64,000 nt of DNA from Humidesulfovibrio sp. (GTDB lineage Bacteria > Desulfobacterota > Desulfovibrionia > Desulfovibrionales > Desulfovibrionaceae), in contig NZ_JAUYFU010000026.1 in NCBI RefSeq assembly GCF_030689645.1, positions 38,515 through 102,514 of the forward strand, read 5' to 3'. The notes beneath the pieces are model-generated. The model was not told where the DNA came from. It worked only from the letters and a program-made list of their open reading frames with translations, and ran no database searches. Below are positions 55,526 to 64,000 of this stretch, in pieces. The position numbers and the translations under genes were made by a program. Position 1 is the stretch's first letter; the number at the start of each line of letters is the position of its first letter.

Positions 55526-56770
55526 ATGGCCAAGAGCGACATCATCGTCGGCCTGGACATCGGCACCACAAAGATTTGCGCTGTGGTGGGCGAAGCCAGA
55601 GACGACGGCATGGTGGACATCATCGGCATCGGCACCAGCCCCTCGACGGGACTGCGCCGAGGCGTGGTGGTGAACATCGAGCAGACCGTGCAGTCTATCA
55701 AGAAAGCCTTGGAGGAGGCGGAATTGATGGCTGGTTGCGAGATCCACTCGGTCTATGCCGGGATTGCCGGCAGCCACATCAAGGGTTTCAACAGCCACGG
55801 AGTCATCGCCGTTAAAGGCGGCGAGGTGACCCAGAAGGACGTGGACCGCGTCATCGAGGCCGCCAAGGCCGTGGCCATTCCCCTGGACCGCGAGGTGATT
55901 CACACCCTGCCCCAGGAGTTCATCGTGGACGACCAGCGCGGCATCGCCGATCCTCTCGGCATGGCGGGCGTGCGTCTTGAGGTTAAAGTGCACATCGTCA
56001 CCGGCGCGGTGACCTCGGCCCAGAACATCGTGCGTTCGTGCCACCGCTCGGGCCTCGACGTGGCCGACATCGTGCTTGAGTCCTTGGCCTCCAGCAAAGC
56101 CGTCTTAAGCTCAGAAGAGCGCGAGATAGGCGTGTGCCTGGTGGACCTTGGCGGCGGCACCACGGACATCGCCATCTTCTCCAAGGACTCCATCAAGCAC
56201 ACGGCAGTGCTGGCCCTTGGCGGAAACAACCTGACCAACGACATCGCCTTCGGCCTGCGCACGCCCATGACTGCGGCTGAAAAGATCAAGATCGAGAACG
56301 GCTGCGCCCTGGCTGAGATGGTCAAGGTGGACGAGAGCATCGAAGTGCCTTCCGTGGGCGGACGCGAGTCCCGCGCCATGAGCAAGCGCGTGCTGGCCGA
56401 GATCTGCGAACCTCGCTGCGAGGAGATTCTGGCCCTGGTGGACCAGGAGCTCATCAAGAGCGGTTACAAAAATCAGATTGCCGCGGGCGTCGTTCTCACC
56501 GGAGGCACCTCGCTCATCAACGGCATGCAGGACCTGGCCGAACAGGTCTTCGATCTGCCGGTGCGCATCGGCTACCCCGAGTATGTGGGCGGCCTCTACG
56601 ACATGGTCAATAATCCCAAGTACGCCACGGCGGTGGGCCTTCTGCTCTACGGAGCCGAAAAGCGCCAGACTTCGCCCGGAAGCGGCGGCGGGGATTTCAG
56701 AATCCGCGAGGACAACGTCTTCAACAGGATTCTGGGACGCATGAAGAAATGGTTCGTCGACATCGCCTAA
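55526..56770 (+). CDS. ftsA: Cell-division actin-like protein FtsA
   Basis: 414 aa. I chose the ATG at 55526 because GGGAGGAG precedes it; an open extension upstream lacks a site. Actin-fold phosphate loops are VGLDIGTTKICAVVG and CLVDLGGGTTDIAIF, with AAGVVLTGGTSLINGM as the adenosine motif. The C-terminus (NRILGRMKKWFVDI) is an amphipathic membrane-targeting helix. It tethers FtsZ to the membrane. Confidence 0.98.
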   Translation: MAKSDIIVGLDIGTTKICAVVGEARDDGMVDIIGIGTSPSTGLRRGVVVNIEQTVQSIKKALEEAELMAGCEIHSVYAGIAGSHIKGFNSHGVIAVKGGEVTQKDVDRVIEAAKAVAIPLDREVIHTLPQEFIVDDQRGIADPLGMAGVRLEVKVHIVTGAVTSAQNIVRSCHRSGLDVADIVLESLASSKAVLSSEEREIGVCLVDLGGGTTDIAIFSKDSIKHTAVLALGGNNLTNDIAFGLRTPMTAAEKIKIENGCALAEMVKVDESIEVPSVGGRESRAMSKRVLAEICEPRCEEILALVDQELIKSGYKNQIAAGVVLTGGTSLINGMQDLAEQVFDLPVRIGYPEYVGGLYDMVNNPKYATAVGLLLYGAEKRQTSPGSGGGDFRIREDNVFNRILGRMKKWFVDIA

Positions 56771-56832
56771 GAAGGCGTTTCGATCAGGGGAAGGTCTACG
56801 CACTTTAGCCACTGTTGAGGGAGGAGGAACCC

Positions 56833-58062
56833 ATGGCACATTTCGAAATCGAGAACGACATGAGCGCGAAAATCAAGGTCATCGGCTGCGGCGGCGGCGG
56901 CGGCAACGCCATCAACAACATGATTCAGTCCCGGCTCACCGGCGTGAGCTTCATCGCCGCGAACACCGACGCCCAGGACATTGAGAAGTCCCTGGCCGAC
57001 TACACCATCCAGTTGGGCGGCAAGCTTACCAAGGGCCTTGGCGCCGGCGCCAACCCGGAAGTGGGCCGCAACGCCGCGCTGGAAAGCATCGACCAGATCC
57101 GCGAAGTGCTGCAGAACACCGACATGGTGTTCATCACCGCGGGCATGGGCGGCGGCACCGGCACCGGCGCCGCCCCGGTCATCGCCCAGGCCGCCCGCGA
57201 AGCGGGCGCGCTCACCGTGGCCGTCGTCACCAAGCCCTTCTACTTTGAAGGCCGCCGCCGCATGCAGCAGGCCGACAAAGGCATCACCGAGCTTCGCCAG
57301 GTGGTGGACTCCATCATCACCATCCCCAACGACCGCCTGTTGCAGATGGCGGCCAAGAAGGCCGGTTTCGGCGTGATGCTGAAAAAGGCCGATGAAGTCC
57401 TCTACTACGCGGTCAAAGGCATCGCCGACCTCATCACAGTGCATGGCCTCATCAACCTCGACTTCGCGGACGTGAAGGCCATCATGACCAACTCCGGCTT
57501 GGCCCTCATGGGCACGGGCATCGCCTCCGGCGAGAACCGCGCCCGCGAAGCGGCGCTGAAGGCCATCACCAGCCCGCTGCTGGAGGACGTGTCCATCGCC
57601 GGAGCCCGCGGCGTTCTGTTCAACATCACCGCCAGCGAGGACATGAGCACCGACGAGATCCAGGAGGTCTCCGACCTCATCGCCAAGGAAGCCCACGAGG
57701 ACGCCAACATCGTCTTCGGCGTGGTGGCCGACCCCAATTGCGGCGAGGAGATGTGCGTCACCGTCATCGCCACCAGCATTGACCAGCGCGACGCCGCGCC
57801 CAAGCCTGAGAAGGAAGTGAAGCAGCTTCTGAACCCGGTGCCCGTCCACCAGCGCGCCGCCACGCGCCGCAGCACCATCTCCAGCGTCATCGCAAGCTCC
57901 AACCGCGACCTGCCCGCCTACGTGCGCTACGGCGCGGCCAAAAATGGAGAGGAACGCCAGGGTCATGCCTCCCTGCGCGCCATGGGCGCCGGCGAAGAGG
58001 AGTTCCTCTTCGAGGACGAGGCCCTGGATACGCCCGCGTTCATCCGCCGCAACGCGGACTAG
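56833..58062 (+). CDS. ftsZ: Cell-division tubulin-like GTPase FtsZ
   Basis: 409 aa from the ATG at 56833, after GAGGAGGAA. The tubulin signature GGGTGTGA is at residues 106-113, and the nucleotide loop GCGGGGGNAINNM is near the N-terminus. The catalytic T7 loop region LDFADVKAIMTNSG is intact. A variable linker leads to a conserved tail, ALDTPAFIRRNAD, the likely site of FtsA contact. It polymerises into the Z-ring. Confidence 0.98.
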   Translation: MAHFEIENDMSAKIKVIGCGGGGGNAINNMIQSRLTGVSFIAANTDAQDIEKSLADYTIQLGGKLTKGLGAGANPEVGRNAALESIDQIREVLQNTDMVFITAGMGGGTGTGAAPVIAQAAREAGALTVAVVTKPFYFEGRRRMQQADKGITELRQVVDSIITIPNDRLLQMAAKKAGFGVMLKKADEVLYYAVKGIADLITVHGLINLDFADVKAIMTNSGLALMGTGIASGENRAREAALKAITSPLLEDVSIAGARGVLFNITASEDMSTDEIQEVSDLIAKEAHEDANIVFGVVADPNCGEEMCVTVIATSIDQRDAAPKPEKEVKQLLNPVPVHQRAATRRSTISSVIASSNRDLPAYVRYGAAKNGEERQGHASLRAMGAGEEEFLFEDEALDTPAFIRRNAD

Positions 58063-58068
58063 GCGCGA

Positions 58069-59796
58069 ATGAAACGCCCTTCCGGGGCGGAGCGCAAGCG
58101 CCCAAAAGGACGCGAACGCATCCCCCGACCCGGAGCGGCCCAAGCCCCGCCGCCGGACCATGGTGGCCGCCTTCCCGTGGCGCTCTTGGTTCCAGGCGAT
58201 GAAGGCATGGGTCTCTCGGCCCTGGGCTGGCAGGTGGTTCACCGCCTGCTGTCCCGGGAGCCGGAAATAGCCGTGGAGAGATTCTTCCTCGGCAAGGGCT
58301 TCCACGCGCCAACGTCACACGACAGCGGCAAGGATTTAGTGCTCTTCCCCTTGATGGCGGCGAGCGTCAGTTTCGAGGAGGACTTCCTCCCCCTCCTCAG
58401 GACGCTCGCCGCAGCGGGCGTTCCGCCTTTACGGGCGGAACGCCCGGACTACCCCCTTGTTCTGGTGGGAGGACCGGTTGCCTTCTTGAACCCGGCGCCC
58501 CTGGCCCCCCTGGCCGATGCGTTCTGGGTTGGCGAGGCCGAGGCCGGGCTCGCGGAATTCTGCCTGGCCATGAAGCGCGCCGTGTTCGAAGGCGTGCCCA
58601 AGGCGCAGTTCCTCGAATCCGTCAAAAACATGCCCGGGCTGTACGTGCCGGGCCGCACCAAGCTCCCTGTGCGCAGGGTTGCGGCCATCGATTCCGCAGA
58701 CACAACGCTGCTCTCCTGCCCTGCCAGCTCCAGCTTCACCGGTCCGCAGGCCGCCTTTCCGGACGCCATGCTGCTTGAGATCAACCGGGGCTGCCCCCAC
58801 GCCTGCCGCTTCTGCGCCGCAGGCTTCGTATACCGTCCCCCGCGCCATGCCCGCATGGTGGACCTCATCGCCCTGGTGGAAGAGTTCCAGCCGCCCAAAG
58901 TGGGATTGGTGGGCACCGCCCTTACCGATTGGCCCGACCTGCTGCCCTTTCTGCGCTGGCTGGCCGGGCGCAAAACTAAATTCTCCCTGTCCTCGCTCCG
59001 GGCCGACGGCCTGAACGAAGAGCTGCTGACGTTCCTGCGCCAGTGCGGCATACGCACCATCACCCTGGCCCTTGAAGGCGCAAGCGAACGCCTGCGCCGC
59101 GCGGCCAACAAGAAGCTCGATCCCGAGGTGTTCCTGGAGGCCGTCGAGCGCTGCGCGCGTCTGGGCGTGAACCACCTGCGGGTGTACATCATCCTGGGCT
59201 GGCCTTGGGAAGGACCGGAAGACTACGACGAGCTTGAGGAATTCCTGGGGCGCATAGTGGACGCGCGAGACCGGGGCCACGGGGCCAAGACCCGCGAGTT
59301 CATGCGCATCACCCTGGGCGCAAGCTCCCTGGTGCCCAAGCCCTTCACCCCGCTGCAATGGGCGCCCATGATGGGCGAGGCGGAACTCATCGCCGCACAA
59401 AAGCGGCTGGGTGAGATGGTCAAGAAGCTGCGAGGGGTTGCGCTCAACGTAGACGCGCCTTTCCAGGCCCGATTGCAGGGCGTGCTCTCCCGCGGTGGGG
59501 AAGAGGCCTTCCGCCTTGTGGAGCTGGCCGCAGCCGAGGGCGGGTGGAAAAAGGCCATGCGACGTTTCGAGCCGGAGACGGCGGAGATTCTGGACCGCGA
59601 ACGCGGGCCTGACGAAGCCTTCCCCTGGGAAGTCATCGATCTTGGCGTGACGCGGAAATCCTTGCGCCGCGAGTATGAGCGCGCCGCCCGCGCCCTGCAC
59701 ACGCCGGGCTGCCCCGCAGAAGGCTGCTCGGACTGCGGTCTGTGCGGCATGGACACATGGATGGACGCCGCAGCCGATCCGAAAATCCAGAGCTGA
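58069..59796 (+). CDS. Radical SAM protein (B12-binding-like N-terminal domain) linked to the dcw operon
   Basis: 575 aa, starting 6 bp after ftsZ. The 4Fe-4S motif CxxxCxxC is at Cys242, Cys246 and Cys249 (RGCPHACRFC). The N-terminal region (about 35-190, LVLVGGPVAFLNPAPLAPLADAF) resembles the cobalamin-binding-like domain of the B12-radical SAM group. The tail has a second Cys cluster (CPAEGCSDCGLCG). The reaction is unknown. A radical SAM gene after ftsZ is, to my knowledge, common in the Desulfovibrio group, but I do not know a defined role in division. Confidence 0.85.
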   Translation: MKRPSGAERKRPKGRERIPRPGAAQAPPPDHGGRLPVALLVPGDEGMGLSALGWQVVHRLLSREPEIAVERFFLGKGFHAPTSHDSGKDLVLFPLMAASVSFEEDFLPLLRTLAAAGVPPLRAERPDYPLVLVGGPVAFLNPAPLAPLADAFWVGEAEAGLAEFCLAMKRAVFEGVPKAQFLESVKNMPGLYVPGRTKLPVRRVAAIDSADTTLLSCPASSSFTGPQAAFPDAMLLEINRGCPHACRFCAAGFVYRPPRHARMVDLIALVEEFQPPKVGLVGTALTDWPDLLPFLRWLAGRKTKFSLSSLRADGLNEELLTFLRQCGIRTITLALEGASERLRRAANKKLDPEVFLEAVERCARLGVNHLRVYIILGWPWEGPEDYDELEEFLGRIVDARDRGHGAKTREFMRITLGASSLVPKPFTPLQWAPMMGEAELIAAQKRLGEMVKKLRGVALNVDAPFQARLQGVLSRGGEEAFRLVELAAAEGGWKKAMRRFEPETAEILDRERGPDEAFPWEVIDLGVTRKSLRREYERAARALHTPGCPAEGCSDCGLCGMDTWMDAAADPKIQS

Positions 59797-59810
59797 ATCC
59801 CGCACTTCTT

Positions 59811-59875
59811 GTGCAGCCCTCCAACAGGCCCGCTTGTGCAGACTCGTGCAGCGAAATGCACATATCTGCGTGCAT
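59811..59875 (+). promoter_or_regulatory. GTGCA repeats upstream of zraP, candidate ZraR enhancer
   Basis: GTGCAG occurs at 59811, 59836 and 59846 and GTGCAT at 59870. GTGCA and TGCAC form an inverted repeat with a 6-nt gap at 59846-59861. The cluster lies 40-105 bp before a sigma-54 promoter, where an NtrC-type activator would bind. ZraR is the natural candidate. Confidence 0.55.
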
Positions 59876-59913
59876 CGATTTTACAACATACCGAATTTAT
59901 GCACTTTACACTT

Positions 59914-59930
59914 TGGCACGGCGCATGCTT
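59914..59930 (+). promoter_or_regulatory. Sigma-54 promoter of the zraP gene
   Basis: TGGCACG carries the -24 GG (59915-59916) and ATGCTT carries the -12 GC (59927-59928), exactly 10 nt apart. This matches the sigma-54 consensus well and is about 85 bp before the zraP start. Confidence 0.8.
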
Positions 59931-60012
59931 CTAATGCTTCAAGCAACGCGCAGCGCACGCCCCCCTTGCGCAAAACAGCCAATTTTTTTTAGAAACTTCG
60001 GAGGAACTGAAC

Positions 60013-60522
60013 ATGAAAAAGAGCATCATCGTCATCATCGCCCTTGCGGCCCTCGTGTCCCTGTCCGCCATGGCCTTTGCGGCTCCCAAGGCCGGACGCG
60101 GTCCTGCCCAGCAGGAGCAGAGCGCCATCACTCCAGAACAGCGCGCCGCCATCCAGAAGATCATCGAGGCGCACCAGGACAAGCTCTATGAGCTGCGCGA
60201 GAAGATCTGGGCCAAGCACGCCGAGCTCCAGGCCCTCACCAACTCCGGCAAGGCCGAGAAGAACGACATCCAGGCCCTCATCGCAGACATCAGCAAGCTG
60301 AGGAGCGCCATGAACCAGGAGCGCCTGTCCATCCGCACCGACATTGAGAAGCAGACCGGCCTCAAGGGCTACGGCGGCTATCATCGTGGAGGAATGGGCT
60401 ACGGCGGCGGTCACGGCGGCGGCTACGGCGCATGCGCAGACGACTCCGGCTGCCCCTCCGGCTACGGCGGCAAGGGTGCTGGACGCGGCATGAATGGTTG
60501 TACCGGCGGTTCCTGCAACTAA
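60013..60522 (+). CDS. zraP: Periplasmic ZraP/Spy-like metal-stress chaperone
   Basis: 169 aa; ATG at 60013 preceded by CGGAGGAA. A cleavable signal peptide (about 1-23, ending AMAFA) leads to a helical Spy/CpxP-type domain (ITPEQRAAIQKIIEAHQDKLYELREK). The C-terminal 50 residues are rich in Gly, Tyr, His and Cys (GGYHRGGMGYGGGHGGGYG, then four Cys residues), a likely metal-binding tail. ZraP in enterobacteria is a zinc-binding envelope chaperone controlled by ZraSR. The same gene order is seen here, with a sigma-54 promoter in front. The metal is not proven. Confidence 0.88.
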   Translation: MKKSIIVIIALAALVSLSAMAFAAPKAGRGPAQQEQSAITPEQRAAIQKIIEAHQDKLYELREKIWAKHAELQALTNSGKAEKNDIQALIADISKLRSAMNQERLSIRTDIEKQTGLKGYGGYHRGGMGYGGGHGGGYGACADDSGCPSGYGGKGAGRGMNGCTGGSCN

Positions 60523-60567
60523 TTTCCAACCCCCTGCGGAGCATGCCTCCGCATCCAGGCGCACACG

Positions 60568-60608
60568 GGGCGGCCCGGACCGGAAGCGCAACACCGGTCA
60601 GGCCGCCC
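60568..60608 (+). terminator. Long hairpin between zraP and zraS
   Basis: GGGCGGCC and GGCCGCCC form the outer 8-bp stem and ACCGG/CCGGT an inner stem around a 10-nt loop. A smaller TGCGGAG/CTCCGCA hairpin precedes it at 60535-60553. No T-run follows, so it may lower read-through and keep zraP expression higher than zraSR. Confidence 0.55.
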
Positions 60609-60727
60609 TGCCTGCGTCCGCACGCCAGGTCCCCGGCTCCGTGGCGGATGTTGACACCCAGACCTGATGCGGCCTAGCACTGCCTGACGGAACCTCTCTG
60701 CCTCCAGCCCACACAAGGAACTTGCAC

Positions 60728-62689
60728 ATGGAACTGCGCACCTTCAACAGGGACAAGGGTCCGATACTGGCGGCGGTGGTCGCCTTACTGGCTCTTGGCC
60801 TGGGCAGCATGTTCCTCACCTGGCAGAACATCCGCCGCCAGCGCGACCTGGTGGACCAGCACATGCAGCTGGCCGGCGGGGCCGTGGTGCATGGGGTCGA
60901 GGCCAACCTCATGCGTGTCATGCACACGCTTCGCCGCTCGCCCGATGCGGCTACAAAATTTTTCCCCAGCATCCACGAACTGTTCAAAGAGATGACCGCC
61001 TCCGGCGAGGTGGTGTTCATCGGCATTTTCGACGAGGACGGCCATCTTGTGGCCTCGTCCTCTGAGACAGAAGCTCCCCACGACCTCATTCTGCCCGAAG
61101 AAATCATCGCCGCCCTGGAAGTGGATGGCCGCTGGTCCGGTCCGCTGGTCTACAGGGACAAGCCCGCCATATTTTCGGCTGTCCGGGCCCGCTCCAGCCT
61201 GGCCATGCTGTGCGAAGGCGCGCGCCTGGGCTTTCCCTGCCCGCCGGAAAAAATGTTCCGCCTGGGGTCCAAGGACAGATTCGGCAAGGACGGCCCGCCG
61301 CCGGGTCCGCCCCCAGGGTTGGACATGTCCGATGAAACCGGCGTCCCCAGGCCTCGCGGCGTCGACCGCTCTCCCGACGTTCCCTCCATGTTTCTGCTTG
61401 CGGGCCTGAACCCCCAGCGCCACCTGGACCAGTTCCAGGCTTACCGCCGCGCGGCCTTGCTTCAGGCTGGCTATGTGTTCGGCGCAGCGTCCCTGCTGTG
61501 GGTCCTGGCCTTCGCCTATCTGCGCCGCCGCGACCAGGCGCTCAAGGCCGCGCGCCTGGAGCGCTTCCAGTCCAAGCTCCTCGACAACATGCCCGACGGC
61601 CTGGTCACCCTGGGCGCGGACGGCTCCATTCTTTCGGCCAATGGTTCGGCCGCGCAACTGCTGCTGGCGGAAACGCCCGACGCCATGAAGAACACTGCGG
61701 CCAAGCACGCAGCGAGCCTGCTGGGCCGCAGCTGGTCGGAGTTCCCCTTCGCCGACATGGCGGGCGGATTGGAGGCGGCCATCCAGGATGGGCACAAGCC
61801 GGATGCCGCCACGCCCTACCAGTGGCGGCAGTACAACCACGCCGGACGGGTGCTGGAAATCCTCAGCCTGCCGCTCCAGGCCGACGCCTCGTCCGAAGGC
61901 GCCGGGGGCGAACGCATGGTGCTCCTGCGCGACCGCACGCGCATCAAGACCCTGGAGGAGGACCTGGCCGAGGCCAAACGCCTAGCCGCCATCGGCTCCC
62001 TGGCTGCGGGCGTGGCCCATGAAATTCGCAACCCGCTCTCCTCCCTGCGCGGCTTCGCCCAGCTCTTCGCCACCAAGCTCAAGGGACAGGAGCCGCTGGC
62101 CTCATACGCAACCACCATGGTCCAGGAGGCCGACCGCTTGAACCGCGTGGTGACGGACCTCTTGTTCCTGGCTCGCCCGCGAGATCTCGCTCCCGCCGAA
62201 GTGGACCTTGTGCGCCTTACGGAGAGTCTGCGCGGCCTGTTGCGCTTCGACCTGGAGCACAAGACCGTGACGCCCGGCCTGGATTTGCAGGCCCGCACCG
62301 TGTATGCAGACGAGGACGCCCTCAAGCAGTGCCTGTTGAACCTGCTGGTCAACGCCCTGGACGCCCTGCCAGAGACCGGCGGCGTCCTGACCGTCGCCTC
62401 GCGCCGCAGTGAGGGCAGCGAGGGCGGCGTTCCCGGCGTTTGGATCAGCGTGGCCGACAACGGCAGGGGCATGGATGAAAACGTGCGGAGCAAGGCCTTC
62501 GAGCCTTTCTTCACCGATAAGCGCCAGGGCACCGGCCTGGGCCTGGCCATCGTCCAGGGCATCATGCGCGGCCACCGGGGCCGGGCGCTCATAGACTCCA
62601 CGCCGGGCCAGGGCACCACCCTGCGCCTGTTCTTCCCCGATCATGACGGCCGCGAAGGCGGCGGAGGCTACAATGATGATGCCGAATGA
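60728..62689 (+). CDS. zraS: Membrane sensor histidine kinase, ZraS-like
   Basis: 653 aa. I chose the ATG at 60728 with AGGAA upstream. A first helix (about 12-32) and a second (about 240-262, GYVFGAASLLWVLAFAYL) enclose a periplasmic sensor of about 210 residues. This is larger than E. coli ZraS and includes a Pro/Gly-rich stretch (GPPPGPPPGLD) and two Cys residues. A PAS-like region precedes the kinase core with His431 in GVAHEIRNPLSS and the ATPase blocks VADNGRGMDEN and GTGLGLAIVQG. It should phosphorylate ZraR, whose start lies 17 bp inside it. Confidence 0.92.
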   Translation: MELRTFNRDKGPILAAVVALLALGLGSMFLTWQNIRRQRDLVDQHMQLAGGAVVHGVEANLMRVMHTLRRSPDAATKFFPSIHELFKEMTASGEVVFIGIFDEDGHLVASSSETEAPHDLILPEEIIAALEVDGRWSGPLVYRDKPAIFSAVRARSSLAMLCEGARLGFPCPPEKMFRLGSKDRFGKDGPPPGPPPGLDMSDETGVPRPRGVDRSPDVPSMFLLAGLNPQRHLDQFQAYRRAALLQAGYVFGAASLLWVLAFAYLRRRDQALKAARLERFQSKLLDNMPDGLVTLGADGSILSANGSAAQLLLAETPDAMKNTAAKHAASLLGRSWSEFPFADMAGGLEAAIQDGHKPDAATPYQWRQYNHAGRVLEILSLPLQADASSEGAGGERMVLLRDRTRIKTLEEDLAEAKRLAAIGSLAAGVAHEIRNPLSSLRGFAQLFATKLKGQEPLASYATTMVQEADRLNRVVTDLLFLARPRDLAPAEVDLVRLTESLRGLLRFDLEHKTVTPGLDLQARTVYADEDALKQCLLNLLVNALDALPETGGVLTVASRRSEGSEGGVPGVWISVADNGRGMDENVRSKAFEPFFTDKRQGTGLGLAIVQGIMRGHRGRALIDSTPGQGTTLRLFFPDHDGREGGGGYNDDAE

Positions 62690-64000
62690 CCAGCGCTCCG
62701 CACTGGTGGTGGATGACGAGCCCGGACATCGCATGCTGGTGCGCGCAGTGCTGGAGGACGCAGGCTGGCGCGTGACCGACGCGCCCTCCGGCGAGGCGGC
62801 CCTGGCCGTGCTTGACCGCGCCCAGCCGCACGTCGCCCTGGTGGACATGAAGATGCCCGGCATGGACGGGCTGACTCTGATGCGAGAGCTCCACGCCCGC
62901 ATGCCAGCTCTGCCAGTGGTTCTGCTCACGGCTTTCGGCAGCGTGGGCACGGCGGTGGAGGCCATGAAGCAGGGGGCCTTCGATTACCTCACCAAGCCCG
63001 CAGACAACGACGAGCTTACTGCGGTGCTGGAAAAAAGCTACGAGTACCGGCGGCTTCTGGAAGAAAACGCCCGCCTGCGCACGGAGCTGCAAAGCGGCGC
63101 CACCGAGGCCATGGTGGGCGCAAGCCCAGGCATCGTGCGCGTGCGCGAACTCATCGAGCAGGCCGGGCCCAGCGAGGCCACGGTGCTGATCCTGGGCGAA
63201 AGCGGCACCGGCAAGGAGCTGGTGGCCGACGGCCTGCACCGGGCCAGCCCGCGCGCCCGCAAGCCTCTCATAAAGGTCAACTGCGCGGCCCTGCCCGCAG
63301 ACCTGCTGGAGAGCGAACTTTTCGGCTACGTGAAAGGCGCCTTCACCGGCGCGGTGAAGGACAAGCCAGGCCGCTTTCAGCTGGCCAGCGGCGGCACGCT
63401 CTTTCTGGACGAGATCGGCGACATGCCAGCCACATTGCAGGCCAAACTGCTGCGCGCCTTGCAGGAGAAGATCGTTGAGCCCCTCGGCTCCGTGAAGGCC
63501 GTGGAGACCGACGTGCGCATCCTGGCGGCCACCAACCGCGACCTGCGCGCCGACGTGGCCTCGGGCCGCTTCCGCGAAGACCTGTACTACCGTCTGGCCG
63601 TGCTGGAGATCCAGATTCCGCCCCTGCGCGACCGCGCAGGCGACCTGCCCCTTCTGGCCGGGCACCTGCTGCGCAAGCTGGGAACGAAGAACCACAAGGA
63701 GATCCGCTCCATCGCCCCGGCCTTTGTGGATGCGCTCTCGCGGCACAACTGGCCCGGCAACGTGCGCGAACTGGAGAACGTGCTGGAACGCGCGCTCATC
63801 CTGTCGCGTTCGGACACCCTTGGGCCGGATCTCTTGCCCCCGCAGATCGCCGGGCTGGCCTCGGCCTCCGGCTGCGCGCCGGGCGAAGGCGCGCAGGGAG
63901 TGGACCTGACCTCCGGGCTGCCGGGCGCAATGGAGGACGCGGAGCGCGAAGCCCTGCGCCAGGCGCTGGACGCCTCGGGCGGGCACCGCGAAAAAACCGC
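62673..64000 (+). CDS. zraR: Sigma-54 response regulator, ZraR-like (partial, 3' end outside window)
   Basis: I translated this frame directly; it stays open to the window edge (442 codons). The first of three ATGs (62673, 62676, 62679) has GGAGG 5 nt upstream and lies inside the end of zraS. The receiver has phospho-Asp58 in VALVDMKMPGMDG. The AAA+ domain has GESGTGKE, the GAFTGA loop and TLFLDEIGD. The last bases enter the Fis-type helix-turn-helix (ALRQALDASGGHREKT), so only about 15-25 residues are missing. It should activate the sigma-54 promoter of zraP. Confidence 0.93.
   Translation, partial: MMMPNDQRSALVVDDEPGHRMLVRAVLEDAGWRVTDAPSGEAALAVLDRAQPHVALVDMKMPGMDGLTLMRELHARMPALPVVLLTAFGSVGTAVEAMKQGAFDYLTKPADNDELTAVLEKSYEYRRLLEENARLRTELQSGATEAMVGASPGIVRVRELIEQAGPSEATVLILGESGTGKELVADGLHRASPRARKPLIKVNCAALPADLLESELFGYVKGAFTGAVKDKPGRFQLASGGTLFLDEIGDMPATLQAKLLRALQEKIVEPLGSVKAVETDVRILAATNRDLRADVASGRFREDLYYRLAVLEIQIPPLRDRAGDLPLLAGHLLRKLGTKNHKEIRSIAPAFVDALSRHNWPGNVRELENVLERALILSRSDTLGPDLLPPQIAGLASASGCAPGEGAQGVDLTSGLPGAMEDAEREALRQALDASGGHREKT

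Noticed and set aside
1..64000. CRISPR arrays, IS elements, phage genes and tRNA genes
   Set aside because: I looked for regularly spaced repeats, transposase and integrase motifs and tRNA folds and found none that I could support.

Overview
The window is a GC-rich bacterial chromosome segment with diderm features: an outer-membrane-type RND pump, periplasmic proteins and a meso-DAP-type MurE motif. Gene order and protein types point to a deltaproteobacterium of the Desulfovibrio group. The evidence for this is a dcw cluster without ddl that ends in a radical SAM gene, a stand-alone FMN glutamate-synthase-like protein, and many sigma-54 regulators. The taxonomic placement is inference. No tRNA, rRNA, IS element, phage gene or CRISPR array was seen.

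Layout. (1) 1-5.4 kb: the 5' part of a BMP-family substrate-binding protein (minus strand), then a two-gene glucose-type PTS, made of a fused EIIA-HPr-EI protein and a PtsG-like EIICB with an extra, Cys-less IIB-like domain. (2) 5.5-11.4 kb: a complete cecR-ybhGFSR-type ABC exporter operon (minus strand), every junction overlapping by 4 bp, headed by a 22-bp palindrome over the promoter. (3) 11.6-17.5 kb: an RND efflux adaptor and pump, with a membrane HD-GYP gene overlapping the pump stop codon. (4) 17.7-23.5 kb: a signalling block with a receiver lacking its phospho-Asp, an NtrC-type sigma-54 activator, a sigma-54-like promoter with an upstream palindrome, a REC-HD-GYP protein, a PilZ-like protein, CheW and a chemoreceptor. 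(5) 23.6-33.5 kb: a giant eight-PAS histidine kinase, a small coiled-coil protein, the glutamate-synthase-like flavoprotein, a NarX/NarL-type two-component pair, a 70-nt nested hairpin and an HtrA protease. (6) 33.7-40.8 kb: a Cache-PAS-GGDEF-EAL protein, a MarR regulator, a PilZ protein, a cytoplasmic HD-GYP and pyruvate kinase. (7) 40.9-59.8 kb: the whole dcw operon mraZ-rsmH-ftsL-ftsI-murE-murF-mraY-murD-ftsW-murG-murC-murB-ftsQ-ftsA-ftsZ plus a radical SAM gene. It is preceded by four GTGG boxes at 10-bp period, the likely MraZ operator. (8) 59.8-64 kb: a zraP-zraS-zraR-type envelope metal-stress system with a good sigma-54 promoter and upstream repeats; zraR runs off the end.

How it fits together: about a third of the window is regulation, with c-di-GMP turnover (three HD-GYPs, one GGDEF-EAL), c-di-GMP-reader-like PilZ proteins and several two-component or chemotaxis modules. 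These sit between two exporters and the cell-wall and division operon. Most genes belong to recognisable families. The less explained parts are the Asp-less receiver and sigma-54 cascade at 17.7-20.8 kb, the structured element at 32.2 kb, the duplicated PAS modules, the Cys-less IIB domain, and motifs shared between promoters (GTACGCAAC-like and CTATACGTA).
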